From JBCDCE01 sp039182515 (GTDB lineage: Bacteria; Pseudomonadota; Alphaproteobacteria; Rhodobacterales; Rhodobacteraceae), in NCBI GenBank assembly GCA_039182515.1, contig JBCDCE010000009.1:10268-74267 (forward strand): a stretch of 64,000 nt of DNA, read 5' to 3'. Of this stretch, positions 1-7,966 are shown piece after piece (the stretch's first letter is position 1; the number at the start of each line of letters is the position of its first letter). A program made the translations under genes and the position numbers. The notes beneath the pieces were generated by a model. The model was not told where the DNA came from, searched no databases, and worked only from the letters and a program-made list of their open reading frames with translations.

Positions 1-280
1 AATCCGTAGGATCAAAGGGATCCTGAGCTGGCAAAACTTCGCGGCCAAAGAGCCAGCTCAAGCGCCCAGCATCCAAGTTTCCACGCTCAAAGGGCGCGTC
101 CCCAAATTGCGCAACCAAAGCGGCCGCAAAGGCCGCGTCCGCGCGTTTGTCTGCCGGTCTGCGGTCCGAAAACCGCTCGCGAGCAACAATTGGCGTGGCC
201 CCTTTAGGATTGGCCCGCCGGATCACAAACTGAAAATCAGTGCCTTGAAGGCGCCCAGGAAATCCGCGGTGTTTGATCAT
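1..280 (-). CDS. Hypothetical protein, N-terminal part only
   Basis: An open frame starts with ATG at 280 (MIKHRGFPGRLQGTDFQFVI...) and runs off the left edge of the window after 93 codons. It is basic and arginine-rich, with no signal peptide or membrane segment in the visible part. I do not recognise the family. It has the same orientation as the small lipoprotein, the RidA gene and pccB to its right, so it may belong to the same transcription unit. Related bacteria often have several short uncharacterised genes between pccB and pccA, and this could be one of them; that is inference. Confidence 0.6.
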   Translation of the reverse strand, partial: MIKHRGFPGRLQGTDFQFVIRRANPKGATPIVARERFSDRRPADKRADAAFAAALVAQFGDAPFERGNLDAGRLSWLFGREVLPAQDPFDPTD

Positions 281-322
281 GCGCGGCCCTCCTGAGAGCC
301 CCGCAAGCGATCAATCGTACGA

Positions 323-472
323 CTACTTAGCCTTGCCGTTGAATACCGGTTCAACTGTGAGCGGTGCGGGATCGATGATGACGAACTCTTCGAGCTCGGT
401 GTTGTCTGGCGCTGCGCACGCCCCAACAAATGCGAGCGCAATGGCCGCGCAAACCTTGGCGAATGTGGACAT
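323..472 (-). CDS. Small putative lipoprotein (49 aa)
   Basis: The frame from ATG at 472 to TAG encodes MSTFAKVCAAIALAFVGAC followed by about 30 residues. The first 19 residues are a lipoprotein signal with a lipobox-like VGAC, so the mature form would be a membrane-anchored acidic peptide of about 31 residues (AAPDNTELEEF...). An AGGAG ribosome-binding site lies 8 bases ahead of the start, which supports real translation. No domain is recognised. It sits in the run of minus-strand genes downstream of pccB. Small anchored lipoproteins of this size are easily missed by gene callers. Confidence 0.6.
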   Translation of the reverse strand: MSTFAKVCAAIALAFVGACAAPDNTELEEFVIIDPAPLTVEPVFNGKAK

Positions 473-665
473 AGGGAACTCCTGTTTTGCACCATGCATC
501 CAAACGGCCCGATCTGATCGGAACGCGTCTTAGAAACACAGCACGACTGCCTCATTGGAGCGCTCGTTCCGGCGCTTTCATAAAGGCCCATACCCCATTC
601 AAACTGAAAAAGGAATCCTAAGGGTCCACAGGTTTGCCCACAGGCATGAATATGTGTCCCAAGCG

Positions 666-1016
666 TCACGGGCCAGACCTCCGCAGGCGCGCATAAGCAC
701 ACCACCGCGCGCGGTTGGGCGCCGCATTCAAGAGCCCCTCTAAGGCCATTTGCGCCGTTCCAGGCACAGCCCCCATCACAGCGCCCCCTGCCCGAACACG
801 CAGAGAGCCGCCCTCAGAAACAACCTCAACCGCTGGCGCAAACCCTCGCAAGTTTTGCAAAAGCCGCCACATGTCTTGCCGGATCTGGGTGGCCAAGCGC
901 AAAGGGTGCACAAGCGGAAAGACCGCCTCTGCGCTAATATCAAAGCGGACCGGCAGCACCCGGCTCACGGTAAGCGCATCCTCAGAGCGCAAAATATGCC
1001 AGCGGGCCTTTGCCAT
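666..1016 (-). CDS. Hypothetical protein (116 aa) coupled to RidA
   Basis: The frame starts MAKARWHILRSEDALTVSRV at 1016. A longer start at 1037 is possible but lies inside the RidA gene. The ATG overlaps the RidA stop as TGATG, which suggests translational coupling. The product is soluble, rich in Ala, Arg and Val, without a signal peptide, and I do not recognise a domain. Its place in the ridA-pccB run suggests co-expression with acyl-CoA or amino-acid metabolism; its function is unknown. Confidence 0.65.
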   Translation of the reverse strand: MAKARWHILRSEDALTVSRVLPVRFDISAEAVFPLVHPLRLATQIRQDMWRLLQNLRGFAPAVEVVSEGGSLRVRAGGAVMGAVPGTAQMALEGLLNAAPNRARWCAYARLRRSGP

Positions 1017-1411
1017 CAGGGTCGCTTCGCCACACAATCAATTTCCACCAAGGCCCCAACTGCCAAAGCCGTCACGCCCACAGTCGTGCGCGCAGGCCGC
1101 CGGTCGGGCGGAAAGTAGCTCTGATAGATCTCATTGAAGGCCGCATAGTCGCGCTCAAATTCGGTCAAGTAAGCCCGCATCTGCGCCACATGGCTCAGAT
1201 CGAGCCCAAGCCCTTTGAGGATCGTCTCCAAATTCGCCATCACCTGCCGCGTCTGCGCCTCGACACCCTCCACCAAAGGCGCATCCGGCGCCCCCGGCAC
1301 GGTTGGCATCTGCCCCGTTAGGATCACCCAACCATCACTCTCCACCGCATGGGAAAACGGCGCCACAGGCGTTGGACCATCTGCGATCATGTGAAAAAGA
1401 GGAACTTTCAT
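1016..1411 (-). CDS. RidA/YjgF/Rid family protein
   Basis: A 131-residue protein of typical Rid length. Rid proteins are small trimeric enzymes; RidA itself hydrolyses reactive enamine/imine intermediates made by PLP enzymes. The family hallmarks are present near the C terminus: the RPARTTVGV segment with Arg108, expected to bind the substrate carboxylate, then the VEIDCVA strand. The sequence reads like one of the Rid subfamilies close to RidA, but the subfamily is not certain. Its start overlaps the stop of the upstream DUF4760-like gene (ATGA), and its stop overlaps the next start (TGATG), so three genes are tightly packed. Confidence 0.85.
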   Translation of the reverse strand: MKVPLFHMIADGPTPVAPFSHAVESDGWVILTGQMPTVPGAPDAPLVEGVEAQTRQVMANLETILKGLGLDLSHVAQMRAYLTEFERDYAAFNEIYQSYFPPDRRPARTTVGVTALAVGALVEIDCVAKRP

Positions 1412-1953
1412 TGCCGGGACCCTAACTTACGCGACACGCTAGCCTCAAACTTCCGCCTAAAAGATGATCGCTCGTTCCAAATCGAATATTCGATCGGCTC
1501 TAATTCTCTGAGCAGTTTGATTTTTTCTGCCAGCAACCTGAATTCTTTGTACAGACTCTGGCTATTTTGCCTTTCACGTATTTTAATCACAAAATAGTCG
1601 AAGTCCTCCGCAGCCCTGATTATCTGCCAACCCATTACGCGGTTAACAATCCGAATGTCATAAATGTCCAGATTCACCGCGACGGCTATTTCTTCTAATG
1701 TATCAAGAAATCTCATTAGGGTATTTTTCTGCTCGACGGACGATGTAGCAAAATCGAAACCACCTTCAGTGAAATGAGCATAGGCCGCCTCAGAGGTTTC
1801 ATTGAGATCTTTAGCTATAGTATGCAGACCTGTCAGAGTTGCATGCGCGTTTTCGATGACGCGTTGCCTTCTAAAGCCATGCAATGCAACCAAACCTTGC
1901 GCCAATATTGCGAGCAATATCGCTATTTGGATGAGGTTTTGTGTCTCCAACAC
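1408..1953 (-). CDS. Membrane-anchored DUF4760-like protein
   Basis: A 181-residue protein with one N-terminal hydrophobic segment (about residues 7-24), then a mostly helical, charged cytoplasmic part containing FLDTLEEIAVAVNLDIYDI and a DYFVIKIRERQ stretch. The layout of one membrane anchor, a helical bundle and acidic/aromatic patches resembles DUF4760 proteins; the family call is tentative. Base composition is clearly poorer in GC than pccB and ridA around it, and it sits between them as if inserted, so horizontal acquisition is plausible. Its stop overlaps the ridA start. No function can be assigned. Confidence 0.6.
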   Translation of the reverse strand: MLETQNLIQIAILLAILAQGLVALHGFRRQRVIENAHATLTGLHTIAKDLNETSEAAYAHFTEGGFDFATSSVEQKNTLMRFLDTLEEIAVAVNLDIYDIRIVNRVMGWQIIRAAEDFDYFVIKIRERQNSQSLYKEFRLLAEKIKLLRELEPIEYSIWNERSSFRRKFEASVSRKLGSRQ

Positions 1954-1964
1954 TTTGCCACCCC

Positions 1965-3497
1965 CTACAGCGGAATATTATCGTGCTTTTTCCAAGGGTT
2001 TTGCAGCTGTTTACCCCTCAGTGAGGCAAAAGCCCGGCAAATCCGCTTGCGCGTATTGCGCGGCATGATCACCTCATCGATGAAGCCTTTTTCCGCCGCC
2101 ACAAAAGGGTTCGCAAAGCGCTCTTCATATTCGGCCGTGCGAGCTGCGATCTTATCTGCATCCCCCAGCTCGGAGCGATAAAGGATCTCGGTAGCCCCTT
2201 TGGCGCCCATCACCGCAATCTCGGCTGTGGGCCAAGCGTAGTTGAAATCGCCGCGCAAGTGTTTGGAGGCCATCACATCATAGGCCCCACCATAAGCTTT
2301 GCGGGTAATCACGGTCACTTTTGGCACAGTGGCCTCACCATAGGCAAATAGAAGCTTCGCCCCATGCTTAATCACACCACCGTATTCCTGAGAGGTCCCC
2401 GGCAAGAATCCCGGCACATCCACAAGCGTTAAAATCGGGATCTCAAAAGCATCGCAGAAGCGCACAAAACGCGCGGCCTTTCGCGAGCTGTCAATGTCCA
2501 AGCACCCCGCCAAAACCATCGGCTGGTTGGCCACCACGCCCACCGTTGAGCCCTCGAGCCGGATAAAGCCGGTGAGAATGTTCTTCGCGAAATCCTCTTG
2601 GATCTCATAAAAATCGCCCTCATCGCCGAGCTTAGCGATTAGCTCTTTCATGTCATATGGCGTGTTCGGGTTTGCCGGAACAAGCGTATCAAGGCTCTCT
2701 TCCACACGGTCCGTGGCATCAAAGAAGGGGCGCACAGGCGCTTTTTCGCGATTGTTCAATGGCAAGAAATCCACCAAGCGCCGCACTTCTGTAAGGGCTT
2801 CAATGTCGTTCTCAAAGGCCTTGTCCGCCACAGAAGACTTCTTGGTGTGTGTCGAGGCACCGCCCAGTTCTTCAGCAGTCACCACCTCATTCGTCACGGT
2901 TTTCACTACATCCGGGCCCGTCACGAACATGTAGCTCGTGTCTTTGACCATAAAGATAAAATCGGTCATCGCAGGCGAATAGACCGCGCCGCCCGCGCAA
3001 GGGCCCATGATCAGAGAGATCTGAGGTACAACGCCCGAAGCCATGATGTTGCGCTGGAACACTTCCGCATAACCCGCAAGGCTCGCAACACCCTCTTGGA
3101 TGCGCGCGCCGCCCGAGTCGTTGATGCCAATGACGGGTGCGCCGTTCTGCATCGCCATATCCATGATCTTGCAGATCTTTTGGGCATGCGTTTCAGACAG
3201 TGAGCCACCAAAAACTGTGAAGTCTTGGCTAAAGACATAGACCATCCGGCCATTGATCGTACCCCAGCCCGTCACAACGCCGTCCCCTGCCGGGCGGTCA
3301 GCTTCCATGCCGAAATCCGTGCAGCGATGGGCGACGAACATATCAAACTCTTCAAACGAGCCTTCATCCAACAAAAGCTCAACACGCTCCCGCGCGGTGA
3401 GCTTGCCTTTGGCGTGCTGGCTATCAATCCGGCGCTGCCCGCCCCCTTGGCGCGCACGATCACGGCGCACTTCTAATTCACTGAGGATATCTTTCAT
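1965..3497 (-). CDS. pccB: Propionyl-CoA carboxylase beta subunit
   Basis: A 510-residue carboxyltransferase. It transfers CO2 from carboxybiotin to propionyl-CoA, giving methylmalonyl-CoA in the odd-chain fatty acid, Val/Ile and propionate route. The start is taken as MKDILSELEVRRDRARQGGG at 3497; an upstream in-frame start at 3584 adds an unrelated basic tail. Both crotonase-like halves are visible: the N-half has NDSGGARIQEGV and GPCAGGAVYSPA, and the C-half has VDVPGFLPGTSQEYGGVI and RKAYGGAYDVM, the oxyanion-hole glycines that bind acyl-CoA and biotin. The biotin-bearing alpha subunit is not in the window. It is divergent from an exporter and the ScfR regulator, with TTTGCAAA-like sites upstream. 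Confidence 0.96.
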   Translation of the reverse strand: MKDILSELEVRRDRARQGGGQRRIDSQHAKGKLTARERVELLLDEGSFEEFDMFVAHRCTDFGMEADRPAGDGVVTGWGTINGRMVYVFSQDFTVFGGSLSETHAQKICKIMDMAMQNGAPVIGINDSGGARIQEGVASLAGYAEVFQRNIMASGVVPQISLIMGPCAGGAVYSPAMTDFIFMVKDTSYMFVTGPDVVKTVTNEVVTAEELGGASTHTKKSSVADKAFENDIEALTEVRRLVDFLPLNNREKAPVRPFFDATDRVEESLDTLVPANPNTPYDMKELIAKLGDEGDFYEIQEDFAKNILTGFIRLEGSTVGVVANQPMVLAGCLDIDSSRKAARFVRFCDAFEIPILTLVDVPGFLPGTSQEYGGVIKHGAKLLFAYGEATVPKVTVITRKAYGGAYDVMASKHLRGDFNYAWPTAEIAVMGAKGATEILYRSELGDADKIAARTAEYEERFANPFVAAEKGFIDEVIMPRNTRKRICRAFASLRGKQLQNPWKKHDNIPL

Positions 3498-3582
3498 GGG
3501 CGCGGCTCCGGCTTTGTGGTCACGTCGAGAATTGACGCTGCATAGCCGCAAAAGACGCAACGCTAAAGCCTTTTTCAGCCTC

Positions 3583-3626
3583 ACTGCAAAAACTGCAAAT
3601 CCATCATTTGATATTTTGCAAATTTG
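3583..3626. promoter_or_regulatory. Candidate ScfR/PrpR operator between pccB and the exporter
   Basis: The pccB/exporter intergenic region holds a TTTGCAAATTTG element at 3615-3626 and two further TGCAAA half-sites at 3585-3590 and 3594-3599. RamB/PrpR-type short-chain acyl regulators bind TTTGCAAA-like sequences, and such a regulator is encoded at 4991-6370. The role is inferred from the motif and from gene order. Confidence 0.5.
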
Positions 3627-3698
3627 TGAATTTGAGTTTTTAAGCCAATCTTCGCGCGACGCCTTGCCTTATCCAACAAAGCAGAACAGATCTAAGCC

Positions 3699-4925
3699 AT
3701 GGCAAATTTCGGCCCACCTCAGAGCCCCCCAAGCACACCGCCCCATATCTCCACGCTTGTTATACTCGCGGGGCTCGCAGCTTTGACGATGAACATCTTT
3801 CTACCGTCATTACCAGCCATGGCCGTTTACTTCGAAACTGACTATGGCGTCATGCAACTCTCCGTTGCACTGTTTCTGGCGATCAACGCGTGCTTTCAAC
3901 TCATCATTGGACCACTATCCGATCACTTCGGGCGACGTCCCGTTATCCTCGGCGGCATAATCGTATTCTTGATTGCCACCTTGGGCACGCTCATCGCACC
4001 CACCATTGAGTTGTTTTTAATCGCCAGAATGCTTCAAGCCACAATGGTCGTTGGCCTGGTTTTGAGCCGCGCAATTGTGCGAGACATTTTCCCTCAGGAT
4101 CAAGCAGCATCGATGATCGGATATGTCACCATGGGCATGGCTGTGGTGCCAATGATAGGGCCAGCTCTGGGAGGTTTTCTGCAAGAAACTTTCGGATGGA
4201 AAGCCAATTTCTGGCTTCTATTTTTGTTTGGGTGCCTTATTTTATACCTTTGTTACAGAGATTTAGGTGAAACCGCCAAGGGAAAAGGCCGGGGATTTCG
4301 AGCGCAGATACAAGAGTACCCCGCACTTGTTCGATCGCAGCGTTTTTGGGGATATTGCCTCTCGTCAGCCTTCGCCTCTGGCGCTTTCTTTTCCTACTTG
4401 GGCGGCGCGCCTTACGTGGGATCAGAAGTCTTTAGGCTAGATCCAACCGTCTTAGGCCTGGCATTTGGCACCCCCGCTGCAGGGTATTTCCTTGGCAATT
4501 GGGCATCAGGGCGCTTCTCGTCCCAAGTTGGTATAAATCGCATGATCTCAATAGGATGCCTGATCACAGTTATCGGCCTCACGATATCCTTGGGCTTTTT
4601 CGCGATTGGGCTGCAAACAGCCGTGGTTTTCTACGGCTTCACGGCATTTGTCGGCTTGGGCAACGGCATGGTGATCCCAAATGCAACCGCAGGTATGCTG
4701 AGTGTGCGCCCACAACTGGCGGGCAGCGCATCGGGTCTTGGCGGAGCAATCATGATCGGAGGCGGCGCAGCCCTTTCGGCGCTTGCTGGGGTCGTTTTGC
4801 AACCCGGCTTGGGCGCTTGGCCTTTGATGTGGCTCATGTTGGCGAGTGCGGTCTTGGGGCTCATTGCGATCCTATTCACGATCCGCCGCGAACAGATCAT
4901 CGATACACAAACACCAAAGCCTTAG
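3699..4925 (+). CDS. Bcr/CflA-type MFS efflux transporter
   Basis: A 408-residue, 12-helix major facilitator protein. The motif GPLSDHFGRRPVILGG after helix 2 is the MFS motif A, and the opening helix with MNIFLPSLPAMA is typical of the Bcr/CflA drug-proton antiporters (sulfonamide, bicyclomycin and related exporters). The substrate cannot be read from sequence. It sits between pccB and the short-chain acyl-CoA-sensing regulator and may share the divergent control region, so an organic acid or acyl conjugate is as likely as an antibiotic. The two genes downstream and upstream in this block look co-regulated, which is inference. Confidence 0.88.
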   Translation: MANFGPPQSPPSTPPHISTLVILAGLAALTMNIFLPSLPAMAVYFETDYGVMQLSVALFLAINACFQLIIGPLSDHFGRRPVILGGIIVFLIATLGTLIAPTIELFLIARMLQATMVVGLVLSRAIVRDIFPQDQAASMIGYVTMGMAVVPMIGPALGGFLQETFGWKANFWLLFLFGCLILYLCYRDLGETAKGKGRGFRAQIQEYPALVRSQRFWGYCLSSAFASGAFFSYLGGAPYVGSEVFRLDPTVLGLAFGTPAAGYFLGNWASGRFSSQVGINRMISIGCLITVIGLTISLGFFAIGLQTAVVFYGFTAFVGLGNGMVIPNATAGMLSVRPQLAGSASGLGGAIMIGGGAALSALAGVVLQPGLGAWPLMWLMLASAVLGLIAILFTIRREQIIDTQTPKP

Positions 4926-4943
4926 CGCGCCGCTCTCAAGATA

Positions 4944-4951
4944 TTTGCAAA
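4944..4951. promoter_or_regulatory. Candidate autoregulatory TTTGCAAA half-site
   Basis: A TTTGCAAA lies in the 65-base gap between the exporter stop and the ScfR start, 40 bases before the ATG. It matches the core of the site upstream of pccB, suggesting autoregulation. A single 8-mer can occur by chance. Confidence 0.35.
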
Positions 4952-4990
4952 AATCTGGACGTGGAGCAGCAAAGCTGCGAAAGCTCCGCT

Positions 4991-6370
4991 ATGGCGCAGC
5001 AAAAACTCTATGCCGGAGCAAAGCTTCGGGAATTTCGAAATCAAGCGGGCTTAACCCAAAAAGACTTTGCCGAACGGCTTGGTCTGTCGGTAAGCTATCT
5101 CAACCAAATGGAAAACAACAACCGCCCGCTGGCAACGGGCGTTGTGTTAAGCTTGGCCTCCGAGTTTGGTTTTGACGTCCGTACGCTCTCATCTGGCGAT
5201 ACCGAGCGCTTGGTTGTCGATCTACGCGAGGCCCTGGCAGACCCTGTGATCCCTGAAAGTCCAGCACTTGCTGATTTGAGCCTTGTGGCGAGCAACGCGC
5301 CCAGCCTGGCACGGTCATTTTTGGCTCTCCACAAAGCCTACCGGGAAACACACGAACGTTTGGCCTCACTGGACGAAGCCATAGGCGAAGATGAGCGCCG
5401 CACAGGGCTCACACCCTGGGAAGAAGTGCGGGATTTCTTTCACTACTGCGACAACTACATCGACGCCGTGGACCGCGCTGCAGAACGCACGGCCAGCGAT
5501 GTATCTTCCGCCGTCGAAACCTTAGAGCGAAACGGCATAACCCTACGCCTCGAAGACACCAATCGTCTGCGCCATTTTTCTCCTGCAACAAACACACTCA
5601 CCCTCTCGCGCGCCGCGAGCCCCGCAACGCAAGCCTTTCAGCTCCGTGTGCAACAGGCCCTCCTGACCCAAAACGAGTTGCTGGATGCAACCCTCGATTT
5701 GGCGCGTTTTTCCAGCGAAGAAGCCCGCGGCATCGCCAAAATTGGCCTGGCGAACTACTTCGCTGGCGCTGCCCAAATGCCCTATGGGGCGTTTCACGAA
5801 TTGGCCCGGCGCGAACGCCATGACCTGGAACGTTTGGCCAGAGCCTTCGGCGCCTCGATCGAGCAAGTTGCTCACCGCCTCTCAACCCTACAGCGTACCG
5901 GGAACAAAGGCGTGCCCTTCTTTTTCGTAAGGGTTGACCGCGCAGGCACCATCACCAAGCGCCACTCGGCCACGCGGTTGCAATTCGCACGCTTTGGGGG
6001 CGCTTGCCCACTTTGGAATGTGCACAGAGCGTTTGAAACCCCCGGCCAGTTTCTGCGCCAATTGGCCGAAACGCCCGATGGCGTACGCTACATCAGTCTC
6101 GCGCGCGACGTCTCAAAACCCGGCGGCAGCTACCGCGCACCGACGCGCCGCTATGCCATCGCTTTGGGCTGTGAAGTGAAACACGCCGAGCACCTTGTTT
6201 ACGCGGATGGCCTGGACGTATCTCAACCCAAAACCTTTGAGCCCATCGGGATCTCGTGTCGCATATGCGAACGAAATGCCTGCCATCAACGCTCTGTTCC
6301 CCCTTTGGAAGGTCGTCTACAAACAGACGCAAACACAAGGGACGTCCTCCCCTATGGCCTCAAAACCTAG
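4991..6370 (+). CDS. Short-chain fatty acyl regulator, ScfR/PrpR/RamB family
   Basis: A 459-residue XRE regulator. An HTH occupies about residues 8-62 (KLREFRNQAGLTQKDFAERL, LSVSYLNQMENNNRP). It is followed by a coiled linker, a degenerate ImmA/IrrE-like domain (about 160-245, NYFAGAAQMPYGAFHELARR, without an intact HExxH metalloprotease motif) and the C-terminal ScfRs domain. Cysteines C423, C426 and C431 (SCRICERNACHQR) match the conserved cluster that holds an iron-sulphur centre in mycobacterial PrpR. Family members sense short-chain acyl-CoA and control propionate and glyoxylate genes. The start MAQQKLYAGAKLREF is chosen over a long in-frame extension that only overlaps the exporter gene. 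Likely controls pccB. Confidence 0.9.
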   Translation: MAQQKLYAGAKLREFRNQAGLTQKDFAERLGLSVSYLNQMENNNRPLATGVVLSLASEFGFDVRTLSSGDTERLVVDLREALADPVIPESPALADLSLVASNAPSLARSFLALHKAYRETHERLASLDEAIGEDERRTGLTPWEEVRDFFHYCDNYIDAVDRAAERTASDVSSAVETLERNGITLRLEDTNRLRHFSPATNTLTLSRAASPATQAFQLRVQQALLTQNELLDATLDLARFSSEEARGIAKIGLANYFAGAAQMPYGAFHELARRERHDLERLARAFGASIEQVAHRLSTLQRTGNKGVPFFFVRVDRAGTITKRHSATRLQFARFGGACPLWNVHRAFETPGQFLRQLAETPDGVRYISLARDVSKPGGSYRAPTRRYAIALGCEVKHAEHLVYADGLDVSQPKTFEPIGISCRICERNACHQRSVPPLEGRLQTDANTRDVLPYGLKT

Positions 6371-6392
6371 AAACGAACACGACACAAGTTGT

Positions 6393-6418
6393 CTTTTTCT
6401 TGGTAAAAAATACTCAAA
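6393..6418 (+). repeat. Dispersed CTTTTTCTTGG...ATACTC repeat, copy 1
   Basis: CTTTTTCTTGG, a short A-rich spacer and ATACTCAAA, lying 22 bases after the ScfR stop. Related copies are at 40210, 54846 and 62736, all in the same orientation. This copy lacks the CCGCCGGAGG tail. Similar intergenic strings are common in Rhodobacterales genomes; their function is unknown. Confidence 0.7.
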
Positions 6419-6436
6419 TAGCCCAGCGGTAGTCAC

Positions 6437-7333
6437 CTAAGCCGCGCGCCGCTTCAGACGCGCCTCGCGCAGAGCAATTGTCACCACAGCAATCACAATC
6501 ACCGTGCCGCCAACAATCACCCAAGCGTCCACCGGTTCACCAAAAACAAACCAGCCCAAAAGCACCGCCCAGATAAGCTGCAAAAAGGTCATGGGTTGCG
6601 TCACCGTGACATCCGCCGCCTGAAAGGCCAGCGCCATAGTGTAATGCCCAGCAGTGGCCAAAATCGCGACCACAAAAAGCGCGGCCAAGTCTTGCCAACT
6701 CACCGGCACCCACACCGCCCAAGCAAAAGGCGCCAAACCAATGGTGACCGTCACAGATAAAATCGCAACGATGCCAGCCGCACTGATATGGCCGGATAAC
6801 TGTTTCGCCGTGAGATAGCTGATCCCAAAACAAAGGCCCGTCACAAGCATCGCCAAATGCCCCAATTCCACCTCACGAAAGCCGGGCCGTAAAATGATCA
6901 AAGCCCCCACAAAAGCCACTGCAATGGCCGAAAGCCGCACGTAACTCAGCCGTTCCCCCAAAAACAGAGCTGCCCCGAGCGTCACGTAGATCGGCGACAG
7001 GTAATTGAGCGAGGTCACATCTGCCACAGGGATCCGGCTCATCGCAAAAAACCAGCACATCACAGCCACCGTATGCGCCGCCCCGCGCAGCGTTGACACC
7101 CAAAGATCCGCGCGCGTCAGCCGCATTCGCCTCAGCGCCGGGATCACGGGAACCAAAAACACCAAGCCCATGAGATACCGCAAAAACGCCGCCTGCGCGG
7201 CAGGCACATCCGCGCCAATCCACTTCACAACGCCTGTCACCGCCACAAACATGAGCCCTGTGACAAACATCCAAAAGCAGCCCAAGAGAGGAGAATTTGG
7301 AGGAGAGTTTGCAGAAGAAGGCGCGGTCGACAT
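6437..7333 (-). CDS. EamA/DMT-family transporter
   Basis: A 298-residue protein of two EamA repeats, ten predicted helices, ending in a basic RLKRRAA tail (positive-inside). The conserved EamA features are visible: an early glutamate-free FLRYLMGL helix, SLNYLSPIYVTLGAALFLGERL at the end of repeat 1, and QPMTFLQLIWAVLLGWFVFGE in repeat 2. DMT exporters of this group move amino acids, purines or other metabolites; the substrate is not readable. It is next to a LysE-type exporter on the same strand, with a 36-base gap. Confidence 0.85.
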   Translation of the reverse strand: MSTAPSSANSPPNSPLLGCFWMFVTGLMFVAVTGVVKWIGADVPAAQAAFLRYLMGLVFLVPVIPALRRMRLTRADLWVSTLRGAAHTVAVMCWFFAMSRIPVADVTSLNYLSPIYVTLGAALFLGERLSYVRLSAIAVAFVGALIILRPGFREVELGHLAMLVTGLCFGISYLTAKQLSGHISAAGIVAILSVTVTIGLAPFAWAVWVPVSWQDLAALFVVAILATAGHYTMALAFQAADVTVTQPMTFLQLIWAVLLGWFVFGEPVDAWVIVGGTVIVIAVVTIALREARLKRRAA

Positions 7334-7369
7334 ACCCCCTCCATGCGCCCACAGGAAGCCGAAGGCAAG

Positions 7370-7966
7370 CTAGCCCAGCAGCAATTTCGCCGCGATCCCC
7401 CACATCGTGAGCGCCACGATGGCGTCCAGCACTTGCCAGCTGCGCGCCCGGCCAAAAAGCGGGCTCAAAAGCCGCGCGCCGTAGCCCAACGAAAAGAAGA
7501 ACGTGAAGCTCGCAGTCACAGCCCCCAAGCCAAAGGCGAAGCGGTTCTCGTATTGCGCCGCGACCGAGCCCAAGAGCACCACGGTGTCGAGATAAACATG
7601 CGGGTTGAGCCAGGTAAGCGCCAAACAGGTGAGAAGTGCCGTGCGGAAAGACCCTTCCGCCGCCCCGCTCGTGTCCATCACAGCCCCGCCCCGCCAGGCC
7701 GAGCGCGCGTTGAGAAACCCGTAGTAGATCAAAAACGCCGCGCCTCCGTAGGTGAACACAGGCGTGATCCAGGGGGCCGCTTCCACCAACAAGCCAAAAC
7801 CCGCGACACCGCCCGCGATCAACACCGCATCCGAGAGCGCGCAGGTCAAAGAGACCGCAAACACATGCTCCCGCCGCAGCCCCTGCCGCAACACAAAGGC
7901 ATTCTGCGCCCCAATCGCCACAATGAGCGAGAGCCCCAAGGCGAACCCCGCCAGCGCTGCTGTCAT
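7370..7966 (-). CDS. LysE/ArgO-type amino-acid exporter
   Basis: A 198-residue, six-helix protein with the LysE hallmark near the N terminus (IVAIGAQNAFVLRQGLRREH) and the TWLNPHVYLDTVVLLGS loop characteristic of the LysE/ArgO subfamily, which exports basic amino acids such as arginine and lysine. Its ATG overlaps the stop of the upstream STAND ATPase gene by four bases (ATGA), so it is probably translated from the same mRNA. That coupling to an NLR-like ATPase is unusual. The exporter may simply have come to follow it, or ion/amino-acid efflux may be part of the response. Confidence 0.88.
   Translation of the reverse strand: MTAALAGFALGLSLIVAIGAQNAFVLRQGLRREHVFAVSLTCALSDAVLIAGGVAGFGLLVEAAPWITPVFTYGGAAFLIYYGFLNARSAWRGGAVMDTSGAAEGSFRTALLTCLALTWLNPHVYLDTVVLLGSVAAQYENRFAFGLGAVTASFTFFFSLGYGARLLSPLFGRARSWQVLDAIVALTMWGIAAKLLLG

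Noticed and set aside
4499..4990. Long in-frame upstream extension of the ScfR gene
   Set aside because: It overlaps the exporter gene in another frame and has no recognisable protein features; MAQQKLYAGAKLREF at 4991 is the normal family start.
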